Shown piece by piece: positions 27,616 to 40,440 of a DNA stretch of 64,000 nt; positions within the stretch are counted from its first letter, which is position 1; each line of letters begins with the position of its first letter. The DNA comes from Hyperoodon ampullatus (Eukaryota > Chordata > Mammalia > Artiodactyla > Ziphiidae). Below the pieces are notes generated by a model. The model ran no database searches. It was not told the DNA's origin and saw only the letters and a program-made list of their open reading frames with translations. The translations under genes were made by a program, and so were the position numbers. Where the stretch lies: contig OX457061.1 in assembly GCA_949752795.1 (NCBI GenBank), positions 34,352,425 through 34,416,424 on the forward strand, read 5' to 3'.

Positions 27616-29196
27616 TATCCTTTCAAAAAAGCTTGTTTGTGCTTCCTATGAGAAATAGTGTTGAAACACTGGGGATGTTTCTGCTATGTATTCCTATGGT
27701 TGAGAGCAGAGAAAAAATACTGGGATGTAGGACCTACAAACTAAATTTGAGAGAAGTACACACAGTCTACTCAAATCTCTAGCTCACAGGACATATGCTT
27801 TTAGGCATCCCCTCCAAAATGCAAGGCTACTTGGGTTTTCTTCTTTGGTCCCACACAGCAACTCACTGCAACGACCTCAGGGAAGAACAGCCTCCATGGG
27901 CATCCAGGATACAGTGGAGCTGAAATAGATTCAGAGGAGTCAATCAAGCTGACCCTGGGACCACACTGCCTTTGGCCTTCCTGTTGCATGAACCAATGAA
28001 TTTCCAACCATTTAAGCCAGTTTCGGTTCAGTTTTACATTTCTTGCAACAGAAAGATTTCTGGCTGTTAAAATGATAACATCTACATCACTGGTTGCTGT
28101 GATAATGAAACAGAAGAGTGTGTCTAAAGCAGCAGCACAGTACCTGGGACATGGTAAAAATCTGATAGTGGCTCTCAGTGTAACTCTTCATTTTGTCCTA
28201 GAGAAGCCAAGAGGCATTTCTTAAACATCAGTCAATGTCCACAAACTCCCAAGGTATCAAGATAACAGCCCCAGAGGTAAAACAAACACAGGTGGAGAGA
28301 GGATTCTCCAGGGCATTGTGTTTATCTTAGAGTGTTTACTTTAAACAAAGTCCAGTGCTTACAGTGGAGTGTGTACATCACATATAAAGCAGTATGTACA
28401 GTGCAGGAGGAGAAGCCATGTGAAAATGTAATCAAACAACATGCATTCAGATTCCAAATATGAGTTACCACTCTCTTTTACTAAGCCCATAGAAGACATT
28501 GCTAATCAACCACTCAACTCTTTCTCACTGAGCCTAGACACAGCCTCAAAATCCTTCTCAGCAAAACATTCTAGGGAACCACTACCAACTCCACAAAGTA
28601 AGCACACAAGATGAAACGTATTTGCCTTTTCTACACTTAACTAACCATCCAGCGTCTGAAACTAGATAAAATTGGCAGACTAAGAACATATAAACTGGTT
28701 TAGAAGAAAAGAGTTTGGGAAGCTAAGGTTAGTATGAATGTGAGCAATTACGAAGAGATTTTTTTTCTTACATCTCAATGGCTGAAGAACAAATGATGTA
28801 AACAAGTCTGATACCATCAGGCCCTGCCTGACTCCCTAACTACTCCTACTTCTCTCTCCTATTCCTGCACTAGGACACGTGCCCCCACTTACAGCATGAG
28901 TCCTGCCAGTTCACTGAGTGGAGTATCGCCTTTCCTGCCTCCAGGCTCCTGTTCATCCAGTCTAGGTTCCTGTCCTTCGGGTTTGTACCATCCAGCTATA
29001 GCTAACCTTCCAAACCATGTCAATAAAGACAATTTTACCAATTCGTAAAAAGGTCAGTGAAGAAATTATCAAATTGATTCAACCAACCCAGTTGAGACCC
29101 ATGTAACCAGGAAAAGACCAGATGAGTAAAAGAAGGCTGGGCAGTTCTTTGGGGGGAAACACGCACACAAAATTCCCCCTTAAAAAAAAGGTCTGC

Positions 29197-29392
29197 GGGG
29201 CTTCCCTGGTGGTGCAGTGGTGGAGAGTCCGCCTGCCGATGCAGGGGACACGGGTTCGTGCCTCGGTCTGGGAAGATCCCACATGCCGCGGAGCGGCTGG
29301 GCCAATGAGCCATGGCCGCTGAGCCTGCGCGTCCTGTGCTCCGCAATGGGAGAGGCCACAACAGTGAGAGGCCCGCGTACAGCAAAAAAAAA
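29197..29392 (+). mobile_element. CHR-type SINE (young form)
   Basis: A young body with a short internal deletion in 'gcgcgtcc-tgtgctccg', and an A tail. The duplication AAAAAAGGTCTGC flanks it, ending at 29196 and 29408. Confidence 0.93.
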
Positions 29393-29502
29393 AAAAAAAA
29401 AGGTCTGCAACCAAAATAGCTCCCCCTTTCTCTTCTAGGGTGGGAGGCAGTTTGGTAGGGGGGATTGGCATCTGCAAGCTGATTTTGTAATTAACACATT
29501 AC

Positions 29503-29601
29503 CAAAAGCCAGAACTGCCTGTCCAAAAAGTGGCTGGCCGTAAATGTCCTTTGCTGGTAGCTCCTCATCTTCATAGATGTGATTCGTCTGGAACGCTTTA
29601 T
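29503..29601 (-). other. Exon-like block of 99 bp, unidentified
   Basis: On the minus strand an 85-residue open frame spans 29435-29692. Within it, a stretch bounded by GGCTCCAG (acceptor-like, with CTAAC about 25 nt upstream) and GCTTTTG|GTAATG (donor-like) is 99 bp, with phase 1 at both ends. It encodes an acidic, non-repetitive peptide including QTNHIYEDEELPAKDIYG and QPLFGQAVLAFG. I do not recognise the protein. It may be a cassette or lost exon, a processed pseudogene scrap, or chance. The polypyrimidine tract is weak. Confidence 0.3.
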
Positions 29602-29899
29602 CTGGAGCCGTTGAAGTGTGACAGTTAGGAATCAGGATTTGGGATCCCCAGCCCACCCCTTCCTTGGCTCTACTCCCAACAACATACTCCAACTAAAGCT
29701 GAGGCTCTGCAGTGCATAAACAACCAGCCTTCTGCTGCAAATCAGAGCAAGACTGGAAACCAGGAGATGGTGGATGCATTTCACATTAGCCAGACTAATC
29801 ACTCCCTATTTATAAATAAACTGTCTTCATTTGAGAATCAAGTCCTGATGGGTTTGAATCCTAAGCATTACTTGTTTGTACACTCTTGGTACCACACTG

Positions 29900-30135
29900 A
29901 TGTCACTGCAGCCTCTGGCTGGTCCCTTTGCCTGTCCTCTTGCTCCACTCCAATCAGTTCTCTACAGTGCAGCCAGCGTGATCTTTCTAAAATACAGTCT
30001 GATCCCTTCAAAGCCTCCTCACTTTGTGGGAAGGTTCCAAACTCTTTACTATGACTTCCAAGGTCCTCTGTGATGGGGCCACACTCACCCTACCTCACTC
30101 TTCCACTCTCTGCCTCATCCTTTATCCTCTAGCAG
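29900..30135 (+). repeat. L2-like LINE fragment
   Basis: 'cagccagcgtgatctttcta', 'gatcccttcaaagcctcctc' and 'acttccaaggtcctctgtga' follow the L2 3' region. Confidence 0.65.
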
Positions 30136-30144
30136 TTGGGTGGC

Positions 30145-30606
30145 CCCCAAAGATATCCAGGTCCTAATCCCTAGAACATGTGAAGTATGTTACCTTACTT
30201 GTACTTTGCAGATATGATGAAGTTAAGGATTTTGATGTGGGGAGATTATCCTGGATTATACGGATGGGGGCTAAATGTAATCCCAAGTACCTATATCAGA
30301 CGGAGGGAGGGAGATTAGACTACAGAAGAGGAGAGCAATCTGACCTCTCTGACCACAGAGGCAGACATTGGAGCCATGAGGCCATGGGCCAAGAACTATC
30401 CACAGCTACCAGAAGGTGGAAGAGCCAAGGAAGGATTCTCTCCCCAGGAGTTCCCAGAAGAAACCGGCCCTGCCCACACCATGACTGTAGGTCCATGTGA
30501 TTCAGTTCAGACCTCTGGCCTCCAGAACTGCAAGGGAATACATTTCTGTTGTTTTAAGCCACTAAATTTATGGTAATTTGTTACAGCAGCAACAGGAAAC
30601 TAATAC
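30145..30606 (+). mobile_element. Ancient LTR-like element (ERVL-MaLR type)
   Basis: It begins 'ggtggcccccaaagatatcc' and ends 'ttacagcagcaacaggaaac' then 'taatac'. Near the end is 'cctccagaactgcaagggaa' followed by 'tgttttaagccactaaattt'. This layout is typical of solitary mammalian MaLR/ERVL-type LTRs. There is no internal viral coding sequence. The subfamily is not assigned. Confidence 0.6.
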
Positions 30607-30729
30607 AAACCCTGTCAAATGACAGCGGTTCCCAAACACATCCTGCTGGCCTTTCTTCTGGGGTTGCTCTCCCCTTTCTTGGAGATGCCTCTCCACATCC
30701 TTTGCCTGCTTTACTCCTATTCCTTCTTT

Positions 30730-31101
30730 TTTTATTTTTATTTTTTTAACAAATTTAATCGGTTATACATATACATATGTTCCCATATCCCCTCCCTTTT
30801 GCGTCTCCCTCCCACCCTCCCTATCCCACCCCTCCAGGCGGTCACAAAGCACCAAGCTGATCTCCCTGTGCTATGCGCCTGCTTCCCACTAGCTATCTAC
30901 CTTACGTGTGCTACTGTATATATGTCCATGCTGCTCTTCTGCTTTGTCACAGCTTACCCTTCCCCCTCCCCATATCCTCAAGTCCATTCTCTAGTAGGTC
31001 TGTGTCTTTATTCCTGTCTTACTCCTATGTTCTTCATGACATTTTTTTCCTTAAATCCCATATATATGTGTCAGCATACAGTATTTGTCTTTCTCTTTCT
31101 G
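30730..31101 (-). mobile_element. L1 3'UTR fragment, inverted
   Basis: The T/A-rich start and the segment 'aatcggttatacatatacat' through 'ccctgtgctatgcgcctgct' is the reverse complement of a cetartiodactyl L1 3'UTR. The duplication ATTCCTTCTTT at 30719-30729 and 31102-31112 flanks a 372-bp 5'-truncated copy inserted into older L2-like sequence. Long open frames on the plus strand here are by-products. Confidence 0.8.
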
Positions 31102-31104
31102 ATT

Positions 31105-31400
31105 CCTTCTTTAAGATTCAGCCTCAGTACTACCACCTGCTTTCACCTGGTTGCCCCAGGCTGGGTGAGGATCCCTACTCCAGGTTTGCACCACACCTGA
31201 GCATTTCCTTACACTGCAGTCACCAAAAAGTATTATCATGGTATTTAGGTATCTGACTCCCCAAGTAGGCTATGAGCCTCTTAGGGGCAGAAATCAAGAG
31301 CTGTTCTTCCTGGAGTCCTCCATGTGTAGTTTCTAGCATATGGACTGGTACATAAGAGTCCTCGATAAGTATTCATTGAATGAATGAATGAATGAACAAG
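31105..31400 (+). repeat. L2-like LINE 3' end
   Basis: 'cacctggttgccccaggctg', 'ctatgagcctcttaggggca' and 'gataagtattcattgaatga' follow the L2 3' end order. It continues the L2 sequence interrupted by the L1 at 30730-31101. Confidence 0.6.
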
Positions 31401-33648
31401 TGGTTAAAGGTTCTTGACCTTCTGGATGCAAGTGACTTTCATGTCCACTCTACTTCAGCAGTCTCTTCTTACTGCTCATACCCTGGCCCTTGCACCTGGG
31501 ACTGAGCCCTAAGAAACTTCCAAGTTAAACGTCAGCCAGGGTCAGGTCTGACAGCTGGGCTACCCACTGAGAATACTGCAAAATAAATACCACGGCAAAC
31601 ACCTAGGATACCAAAAAATAACAAAATACTTGTTTGGGGGGCGGGGTGAGGATTAGAGCCTATAATGCAGAATGTGGTAATAACTAACTCTTTCTTAACA
31701 TGACGTTCCTTGAATTTCTCAACCTAGTCCCAGTTTCTTAACCAGCTCAGCTACTGCATTCCATAATTTCCATACCACCTTGATGACTCATAAGCCTTTA
31801 CAACTAAACCAACTGTTCTTAACATATAATATGATTTAGTTACCAGTAAGGCCTATAATTGAAATTCTTAGAGCTAGCTATGCACTATTAGCCAACTAAT
31901 ACACTTTACATGGGATTATAGGCCTCCATTTACTATTTGATAAAGGTACTGAGCTGAAGCTATAAATAAAGATTCCTTTTGCAAATTGTTTCTCTGCAGG
32001 GATTTTTACCTGACTACTGCAACATGATTTTCTTCTTTGTCAGAATGACAGGCTGTCATCTTCTCCAAGGTTTACAACTTCAGGGAGACTTTACTGATGA
32101 AAGGATGTAAAACAAAAAAACAGAAAACCAAAGATTCACCAGAGTAAATCAACAAAGAATTATAAATTTTAATTACATCAACAGGAAGAATTTCAAACCA
32201 TGTTGAGAATTTATATTTTAAAATTTAAATCTATCGAATATATTCTAACTCTAACATAGCCCTCTAATGATAGAAGTATTTGTGATGGCAGACGGGCAGA
32301 ACAATCATTTAGGTAGCATCTAGGAATACTGCTACAATTACTTTACATAAATAGAAATCCATGTCTTTATTAGTAAGGTACCACACATTGTAGAGTAAAA
32401 ATCCACGTAGGACAGGCTTATAAATATACATAAATCTCAAAGTCAATCACAATTGAACATTAGGTACACAATTATTATAAAACGAATATAACCCATCAAT
32501 GTCCATCTAAAGGCATAGTTCTTACAAAATAGTATTTTACAGACAGTCGCAAAAAAGTATATTAATACTCCTGGAGTCAGATTGTTCCAGCATATGAGCG
32601 CATCTTGGGGAATAAGGCATGTGGAGAAGGTGCATTTACTCTTCCAGGTGGTCAGGACATTCTGTGTGATGAAATGGTAACGGCTTTAGTGATCTGAGTG
32701 AATGGCACAACCGCCACGCACCCCGTAACCCTAGAGAATCCATGGCTCTCCAGAAGAATAGAACAGAACAGCTATTTGCCTAATAGCCAATATCCAGGGG
32801 AAAATGGAAAACATTAGTTGAATATCAGCATACTTTAAGTGAAAAACCTCAAAGCGCTTGATGGTTCACTTAAATTTTTAGTCACATTTAAAATCACGTT
32901 AATAGCCACTATTTTCATGAAAAGGAATTTACATTTATCTATTAAATATGAAAACAACCAAGTACAACTTGAAACTAAATAACTGATTAACTGAACAAGA
33001 AATCTAATTAAATATAAAACATGGATAGGTTGCATCTACATGCCATTGACTCAGTTCACACTAGGCTTAGTTTCTTAACTAACAGTATAGAAAAGTCAAA
33101 CTCAACAATGATACTTTATTTTATATGTTCTTAACAAGTCATAGAATGTTTAATGGAGGAGGAAAGGTTTAATAACGGATCCAGGAACCCTTTCTGCAAA
33201 CGAAATTACTATAAACTCAAGGGTAGTTTGGCCTGTAATACATACAATGTTTTATCTCTTGGGTTTTAAAGTATTTACAAGATCAGAAACAGAAACAATC
33301 CTGACAAAGACCTTCAAATGGCCATGGTATGTGTATATATAGGCATTTATGTATAAACACATACAGACCTCATCATGTATGTACAAACATATATACAAAC
33401 ACTCTGAGAATAATCAAACTGTTCACTAAACATAACCAATTCTATTTAGAGAACAATACAGTTATATACAGCAAAGTATTCACATCTCAGCATTTGACCT
33501 ATTGTGGTGGTTCTCAAACATGTTTCCATTATGATACACAAGGTGATGCCATAGTCACATGAGTAAAACACTCCCATCCCGTGGATGTAACAGATTTAGA
33601 TAATACTTAAAAATTGTCTAGAGGAAAATAAACTAGTCTGAACATTGT

Positions 33649-33900
33649 ACAGTTGACCCTTGAACAACATAAGTTTGAACTGTGCAGGTCCATTTATACA
33701 TGGATTTTTTTCAATAGTAAATACTACAGTGCTACATGTAGTAAGGTTGGTTGCATCCTTGGACCATGTGACCATGGTTAGGAGGAACCGCGGACATGGG
33801 AACCACATATTATGGAGGGCTTACTATAAATTATAGGTGGATTTTCCACTGCCTAGAGGGTCAGTGCCCCTAACCCCATGCGATGTTTAAGGATCAACTT
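33649..33900 (+). mobile_element. Tigger-like DNA transposon remnant
   Basis: The left end 'acagttgacccttgaacaac' and the right end 'gtttaaggatcaactt' are diverged inverted copies, with 'cagtgcccctaaccccatg' before the right end. It is the same family as 2822-3164 and is internally deleted. Confidence 0.65.
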
Positions 33901-34207
33901 TAATCCACACCATGAAGAGCAACTGCACAGTGAAAGTCGTTCACGATTGGCACAGCTTAGATAAAATAAAACTGCTGCTTACCCAGCTCTGACTTTACTG
34001 ACACCTCTTTCACATCAACTCTGGAAAACATAATCAGAATGCAAATTCTAATGGGAATGCATTATCAAGATAACAATCCATCAACTATAATTTATTTTAC
34101 AAACAAATTACTAATGTCGACATTTTTACAATTAACCAGTAATACAATATAATACATTACTCGCAGTGTCCTATACAATTGATCATGACACCTGGGCGTG
34201 CCTCTTA

Positions 34208-34510
34208 GCTGAGAGCAAGGGTAGGAAAACTACAGTCCACAGGCCAAACCCAACCTGCTGCCTGTTTCTGTATGGTCTGCAAGCTAAGAATGGTTTTTAC
34301 ATTAAAAAAGTTTTTTTAATCTAAAGAATAATATTTGTGACATGTAAAAGTTATATAAAATTCAAATTTGTGTCAATTAAGTTTTATTGGAACACAGGCA
34401 TGCTCATTGGTTTACGTATTGTCTGCAACAGAGTTGAACAGCTAAGAGACTGCAAAGCCTAAAATATTTACCATCAGGACCATTACAGAAAAACTTTGCT
34501 GACCCATAGG
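34208..34510 (+). mobile_element. hAT-type DNA transposon remnant
   Basis: 'aaaactacagtccacaggcc', 'aagttttattggaacacagg', 'gtttacgtattgtctgcaac' and 'aaagcctaaaatatttacca' are the landmark blocks of a common mammalian hAT (Charlie/Tip100-like) nonautonomous element. No transposase coding is present. Confidence 0.65.
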
Positions 34511-35184
34511 CTAGAACTAAGAACAATACACAACCTCAGTGGTAATACCCCTTAAGCACAAAATCCTGAACATAGACTGTAAACTTAATTACAGAAATAG
34601 TAGTAAAAAATATGTGGGATGGAAATCCATCCCTGAGTTGCCCAAACTTTCTGATTTCCTTGATGACAAAAGCCAACTTAAGATAATTAAATATGGCTCT
34701 TGCATTTTGTCTGAAATCATGTTTGCAAATTCACCTTTGAGACTACAGTGGAGCAAGAAAAGGGCATTGGACTCCAAGTTAGAAGACCTGGGTTTTAGGT
34801 AGTCACTTTTAAAAATTAACTAAGACAAATACATTCTAGTCTTGTCCAATCTGTGTATTATTTTTTTAAAACTACTAAACACACTAAAATGACTGGTAAA
34901 ATAAAGAATCAAAATGTTTTTAAGAGAAAAAGCTGAAAGTAAAATGTATCCCTTTCCCCAAATATAACTATAAAAGTCCTTCTATTCATTGTAAATTGCT
35001 AAAGGGGAAAAAATGCACCTGGCTAATTTGAGTGTGGATAGTGGGTTCCATTTAATAAAAGTTTTAATGAATGTGCATGATGGAAATCACATCACCTCCC
35101 TAGGTCTCAGCTGCCCCTCTTTAAAATAAGTGCACTGGATAAAATGGCATCTAAAGTCCTTGCTAACACTGGTAATTTATGCCA

Positions 35185-35335
35185 AATGCCTAGCCTCAGT
35201 TTCTTCATCTGTAAAATTGGACTAATAATAGAATCTACTTCCTATGGTTGTTGTGAGGATTAAATGAGTTAATCCTTGTAAAGTGCTAAGAAAAGCACTA
35301 AATACATTTATCGGACATTATTATTCTACTTAGGC
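35185..35335 (+). repeat. MIR SINE
   Basis: 'gcctcagtttcttcatctgt', 'gttgtgaggattaaatgagt' and 'aaagtgctaagaaaagcac' form the MIR 3' half. Confidence 0.75.
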
Positions 35336-36708
35336 ATTTACAAAAACACACTGGTTGGGTTTCTCCCCTGTAACAAGTACTATGTTAGAAAATGGAATAC
35401 AGGTAAAATAGAAGTTGATTGTCCTACATTATGTAAGAACGAATAAACTTGGACTCTACAGAGTTTTAACTTCAGTATGTCTATAAATTGATGATTCTCT
35501 GGGATGACGGTTAAATGCTGTTCTGCATCCCTGGTTTGCTGAATTCCCATTTCTGAACAATGATTATTGTTAAAAATGTCAACTCTGTTTTACAGGGCAA
35601 AACAGCATTGTTACGAAAGATCTTTTGATTTATGTTTCAAGAGACAAAAGTTCAGTGTTTGCTAAAGGAGCGATCACAGGTCGAAGAATATAAAAATGTT
35701 GACCACTCTAGCAATGTATATGGAATACAAGCTTTCTGGACCAAACTTGCCATGGGAGTAGAGTTTCGTTTATTTATTCATTCAACAAATGTTTGCTGGG
35801 TACCTACTATGCAGTTGTGTCTGTTATAAGGATGAGTAACAGGAAATGGTCCCTGCATTACGGAGTTAGCAGGGAGGACGAGCCAGCAATTACAGGAAAG
35901 TGTGATGAGTAAAATAATGCGGAAGCCAAGTGTGCTCTGGGAGCATCTGTCAGGGACCTGAACCTATTGATACTTAGTCCAGGGGACTGGAGGAAGAAAT
36001 ACTTACTCTGTGACCTGACAGGTGCATAGGAGTTCAGCAAGCCCAGGAAGTGGAGAATGTTTGGGCACAGGGAGCGTCATGAGAGGTGAGAAAGCAGGTC
36101 TGAAGAACTGAGAGCAAGTCAGTCTTGCTGGGACAGAGCAAGGTGAGGAGTGATGACAAAAGATGATATTGGAGGTAAACAAAGTGGTTTGCATTTCACA
36201 CTAATGGAAATGAGAAATGGTTGAAAGTTCTAAGCACAAATGTGCAAAACTGGTAATCCGAGGAAAAACAATTCATGAAACAATTAGCTTGACTTGAAAT
36301 GTAAGCAGAAGGAAAATCCCTTAATTTATTCCTTCCCTGCCTGCTACAGAGACTAGCTCAAGTCTCGATTTAGTTCTAACCTATTTATGGCGGAAATATT
36401 ATACACATGAGAGGGTGAAATATAAAAATATTTGCTTTCTTATTTACAACGTGGGTGCCTACCTACTCAGTGTCCTCACTGCTACACAACCACTGTAGCT
36501 TAGAAGGTGATGCACAGAACATCCTCAGCCAAGGCTGGAGGGCTTGGTTATGAGTCAGGTGGAGCCAGGGACTTGAATCCGATGACTTGAGTTTGAATCC
36601 ATCACTTGTTTGATGTCATTTCACCTCTGTCCACCTGCAATGAGGATTGTTTATCCTACATCCCTTGGATGCATGCAGTAAATGTCACAGAATCTGGATG
36701 TTTTCCTT

Positions 36709-36912
36709 TTGTTTTTTTTTGCGGTACGCAGGCCTCTCACTGTTGTGGCCTCTCCCGTTGCGGAAAACAGGCTCCGGACGCACAGGCTCAGCAGCCATGG
36801 CTCACGGGCCCAGCCGCTCCGCGGCATGTGGCATCTTCCTGGACCGAGGCACGAACCCGTGTCCCCTGCATCGGCAGGCGGACTCCCAACCACTGCGCCA
36901 CCAGGGAAGCCC
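36709..36912 (-). mobile_element. CHR-type SINE (young form)
   Basis: It is inverted and young, starting with a short T run and 'gcggtacgcaggcctctcac'. The duplication TGTTTTCCTT lies at 36699-36708 and 36913-36922. The tail is shorter than in the other copies. Confidence 0.94.
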
Positions 36913-38341
36913 TGTTTTCCTTATTTTTGTTCAGTGCCAGAAGAATGTGAAAGCTTCCCCCATAGGAGAGGTGGCCTTTCACTTCTGACACGGATTCCAA
37001 GGATGACATTAGAAATCACAGTCTCCAGTGTTGTTAATCACAAAAACCACAAAGTTGAAGCCAACTTTAAAGCAACGGGGTGGGGAGTTGGCGGGGAGCC
37101 AGAAGACTCCAGAACTCTACAGTGGAAATGCCTCAGCAGCATAATTATACCCAGAGACTCTTTTCCTCTAAATGGGCTGTTAACTCAGTCAGTTGGAATA
37201 AAGGAACACTTGGGTTCCTTTGAAAAAAGAAAATGCATTAAGTCAAGACATTATTATAACTTATGCTGACTGCCAATCCAATTTACAAGTCTGAACATCT
37301 GAATGGATACTCTAAGTAAATTCACTTGATGGGTCATTTCGCATTTGCTAATTAAAAAAAAATGTCATCTTTAAAATGTTTCTACTCCAAATCTCCACAA
37401 TCTCCAAAAATGTTAATTTATTATCAAAATGCCTTGAATATTCAAGATGATTTGTCTATTATAATACACATTTAATCATACTCAATATACGGTGACTGAC
37501 AACAGAATTAGCTGTAACCACAAATGAACACCTTAATTTATTAAATACGGTGGTAGTAGAGTCCAAATTCTAACTTCTAAGAATGCCCATATTTTTTTTA
37601 TCATTAATATAATTTTACATCTTCAGGAACACTCACAGTTCCACTTCTAACCTTTCCAAGCAGCAAAAAAAATGTGTTCTTTTAGCTACTTACTAATCCA
37701 GAAGACACTTCAAATAAATATGAACCATTTTCATATCACTATTATCTCCATCATTCTCCTCATTAGCTGTGTAAGTATCCAAATGCCTTCATGCTTTATG
37801 AAAATTTGAAAGTTCTTCTGCCTAAAAGGCTGACTGTGAACTTGGGCCATCCAGTGAAGTTCTCCTTAGTATTACTCCAAGTAACTCTCTTGAGCTGTAG
37901 TTGGAAGAGCAAAGGTTGTTTAGAGACATGGTTTCTATGCCTAGCTTTCTCTACCTTGCTATGTGTTATCTGACCAAGTAGCCAAGGCTACATGGCACGA
38001 GAGTCATAAAAAGGGAGCCTTCCTGGGTCTCAAATCCCATTCAGTACGATGGCAATAATAATGTTCGTCAAGCCAACTCAGAGATGTTGGGAAGCTCAAA
38101 TAAGAAAACATATTTGAAAGTGAGTGCTTAGAAAAGTTTTAAGTACTTTCCCAAAGTATGGGGTCATTATTAAACAATCCTCTTCGCTTAGAAAAGAAAC
38201 TTGCTCTTTCTTCCAGAAAGCTGAATCATATAAGTCTTTTTTTTTTTACATAATAGAAGCTAAAATTATACTGCATATTTTTAAAAAATATACTAAAGAC
38301 TTTCTAATAATGCATTGAGTCTGTTGGCTTTGCAGCTGTGG

Positions 38342-38514
38342 TTAAGGGGTTCCCATCAATAAGTAGAAGGTCAAGGCAACAATGAGAAGCAGACAGAATG
38401 GAGAGGAGAAGGTCTGATAGGCAGCTGATGGCATAAAAATGTCCTCATACTTGTAAATACTGACAACACGCTCTGAAGTCGGTGGTGAGTCTATATCATG
38501 TCGGGTGATGGAGC
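38342..38514 (-). CDS. FRRS1L: FRRS1L coding exon 5 (C-terminus and stop)
   Basis: 173 bp including TAA (38342-38344). The acceptor is TTTAAAG. It completes the split Gly codon and encodes [37 protein letters not shown], then the hydrophobic C-terminal tail [19 protein letters not shown]. The tail is the single membrane segment or anchor of FRRS1L. Together with exons 1-4 it gives 882 nt with a single uninterrupted frame. Confidence 0.97.
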
Positions 38515-39804
38515 CTTTAAAGAGGAAAGAAATAAAAAGGAAGGGGCAATAGAAAAAAGGTACAGATTTAAAATGATACATGCAAACCACAGAAAAACTA
38601 AACTTCAAAGAACAAGAGCTACTATTTTTTTTCCAAATATATTTTTTATGTATGACTCATTAACCACTCCTGACCACATGGACTCCCTTGCAGATGGAAG
38701 TCTATGGGATACAAAGTGGTAGCCTGCCCAGGCCAGACCAGAGAGGGTGTGGTGTGCTGTGTATCTGTATGTCTGCATGTCTGTCTGGCAGAGTGGTGTG
38801 GAATGGTATAGAAAGTAAGAGGATTAAGATACCGAACAAGTCTTTGGATGGGAAACATTTTTTGACCTGGTTAGAAGAGGAATGAGGGGAAAGGCTGTAT
38901 GCAAAGGCTGCTTAATAAGCTGAAATTGATAGGAAGGGCCTGACCTTTGGATTAACCCATATGAAATTTAGGAGACTAAGGCATATGAATTTAGAGCAAA
39001 GATCTCCTTGGAAATAGGGCTCACAGTGAGGGTTTTTTAAGGTACTATTTGCTAGAGAAGCTGTGTCCAGCTGGACATGTCAAGCCCCTGCTACAGTGTC
39101 CGTGCTGGCTCCTGTTAACACAAACCAAACTCCTCTGGCTGGCAAGAGTTTTTCTCTCAACTGGTCCCATTCACCTCTCCTCCCTAACCTCAATCATTGG
39201 TCACCTACATGAATTCCCAGGTTTAACTATGTACCTCCAATTCATACCTTTCCTGAGGGAAAGGCTAGATACAGCTACCAAGAGGCAGAACCAAACTCAA
39301 ACCCAGAGTTTTAGATTCCAAATCCCATCATTTAAAATGAGTTCATTTCTCCAGCCTAAGACATGGTTTATTTCCCAGGGCATTGAAAGTACTCAAAGGT
39401 ATAATTGTAGGTCCACTGTCGGTAACCTGGGAAATAAGCAAATGGAAAAGGTGTCACAAATCTGGAGGCATCCATATGTTTTCCCAACTAGAAACAGGCA
39501 AAAAAAAAAAAGGGTATAAAATCTCCAATCGATCAATGGGAACAATTTGAAGAGGAAAAAAAGATCAGATTAGGCAACGGATAGTTGATGAGAAAGATGC
39601 AATTCCCAGAATGAGTTCTCATACAGGGATTGAGAACAGCTCACTTCCATCCTTGGTCAGGCCATCAGGCTGATGAACTAGGAGGAATGCTGTAGACACA
39701 GTGTAACTTGATTTTAGCAGCCTCTCAAAGGCCTCATGATATGCTTGGGTCACTGTTGGGGAAATGCTGAAGAGACTTGCTGCCCAGAGTGAGGTCATCA
39801 GTGG

Positions 39805-39885
39805 ACCAACTTGTTAGAAACACAGAATCTCAGGCCCCACCCTAGACCTACTAAAAACTGCATTTTAACAATATAGCCAGGCAAT
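39805..39885 (+). repeat. MER5-like DNA transposon 3' scrap
   Basis: 'gttagaaacacagaatctca', 'ggccccaccctagacctac' and 'aactgcattttaacaat' are the 3' part of a MER5-type element. Confidence 0.65.
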
Positions 39886-39912
39886 CCCCATACACATTAA
39901 AATTTGAGGAGT

Positions 39913-40118
39913 GGGCTTCCCTGGTGGCGCAGTGGTTGAGAGTCCTCCTGCCGATGCAGGGGACACGGGTTCGTGCCTCGGTCCGGGAAGATCCCACATG
40001 CTGTGGAGTGGCTGGGCCCGTGAGCCATGGCCACTGAGCCTGCGTGTCCAGAGCCTGTGCTCTGCAATGGGAGAGGCCACAACAGTGAGAAGTCCACGTA
40101 CCGCAAAAAAAAAAAAAA
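39913..40118 (+). mobile_element. CHR-type SINE (young form)
   Basis: A complete body with several CpG-decay changes (for example 'gcgtgtccagagcctgtgct'). The perfect 14-bp duplication AAAATTTGAGGAGT lies at 39899-39912 and 40119-40132. Confidence 0.95.
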
Positions 40119-40254
40119 AAAATTTGAGGAGTAATGGGTTAAACAATAGGATAATTTGGTAGATTTATGACCACCAGAATAGTCATAAAGTGAGTGTCAA
40201 TCTCCAGAGCAGTCGCCAGAGGCCCTTTCCTGTTCAGTATTTTTTTATTTAGAG

Positions 40255-40440
40255 CATAGGAGTTAAGAGTACTCACTGATTTTGAAGTCAGACAGATATA
40301 GGTTTGAATTTCAGTTCTTCCATTAATTAGCTATATAGCCTTGAGCAAGTTCCTTAATCTCTCTAAAATGAGGATGATAATTCCTACAATTCTGGAGGAT
40401 GTGGTGAGGAGTAAATGAGACCACTGTGAAAATTAGAGTC
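40255..40440 (+). repeat. MIR SINE
   Basis: 'ttgaagtcagacagatatag', 'agccttgagcaagttcctta' and 'tctctctaaaatgaggatg' follow the MIR consensus closely. Confidence 0.8.

Larger units (their letters stand above)
26671..29196. other. Intergenic region upstream of TMEM245
   Basis: It holds a MER5-like scrap (26936-27005), a MIR (27070-27290), an L2-like piece (27470-27615) and otherwise unassigned sequence. No exon is supported. Confidence 0.6.
31401..38341 (-). other. FRRS1L 3'UTR (proximal part) and intergenic sequence
   Basis: The FRRS1L 3'UTR must begin at 38341 and run leftward. I cannot fix its end: several minus-strand AATAAA hexamers exist (for example TTTATT on the plus strand near 37415, 37535 and 33115). 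The stretch 31900-33640 is AT-rich, apparently unique and free of young repeats, so it could be distal UTR. Other contents are a Tigger-like copy, a hAT-like copy, a MIR and one young SINE. Confidence 0.4.

Noticed and set aside
30619..31256. 193- and 127-codon plus-strand open frames
   Set aside because: They lie over an inverted L1 3'UTR fragment with its own target duplication. They are pyrimidine-rich noise.
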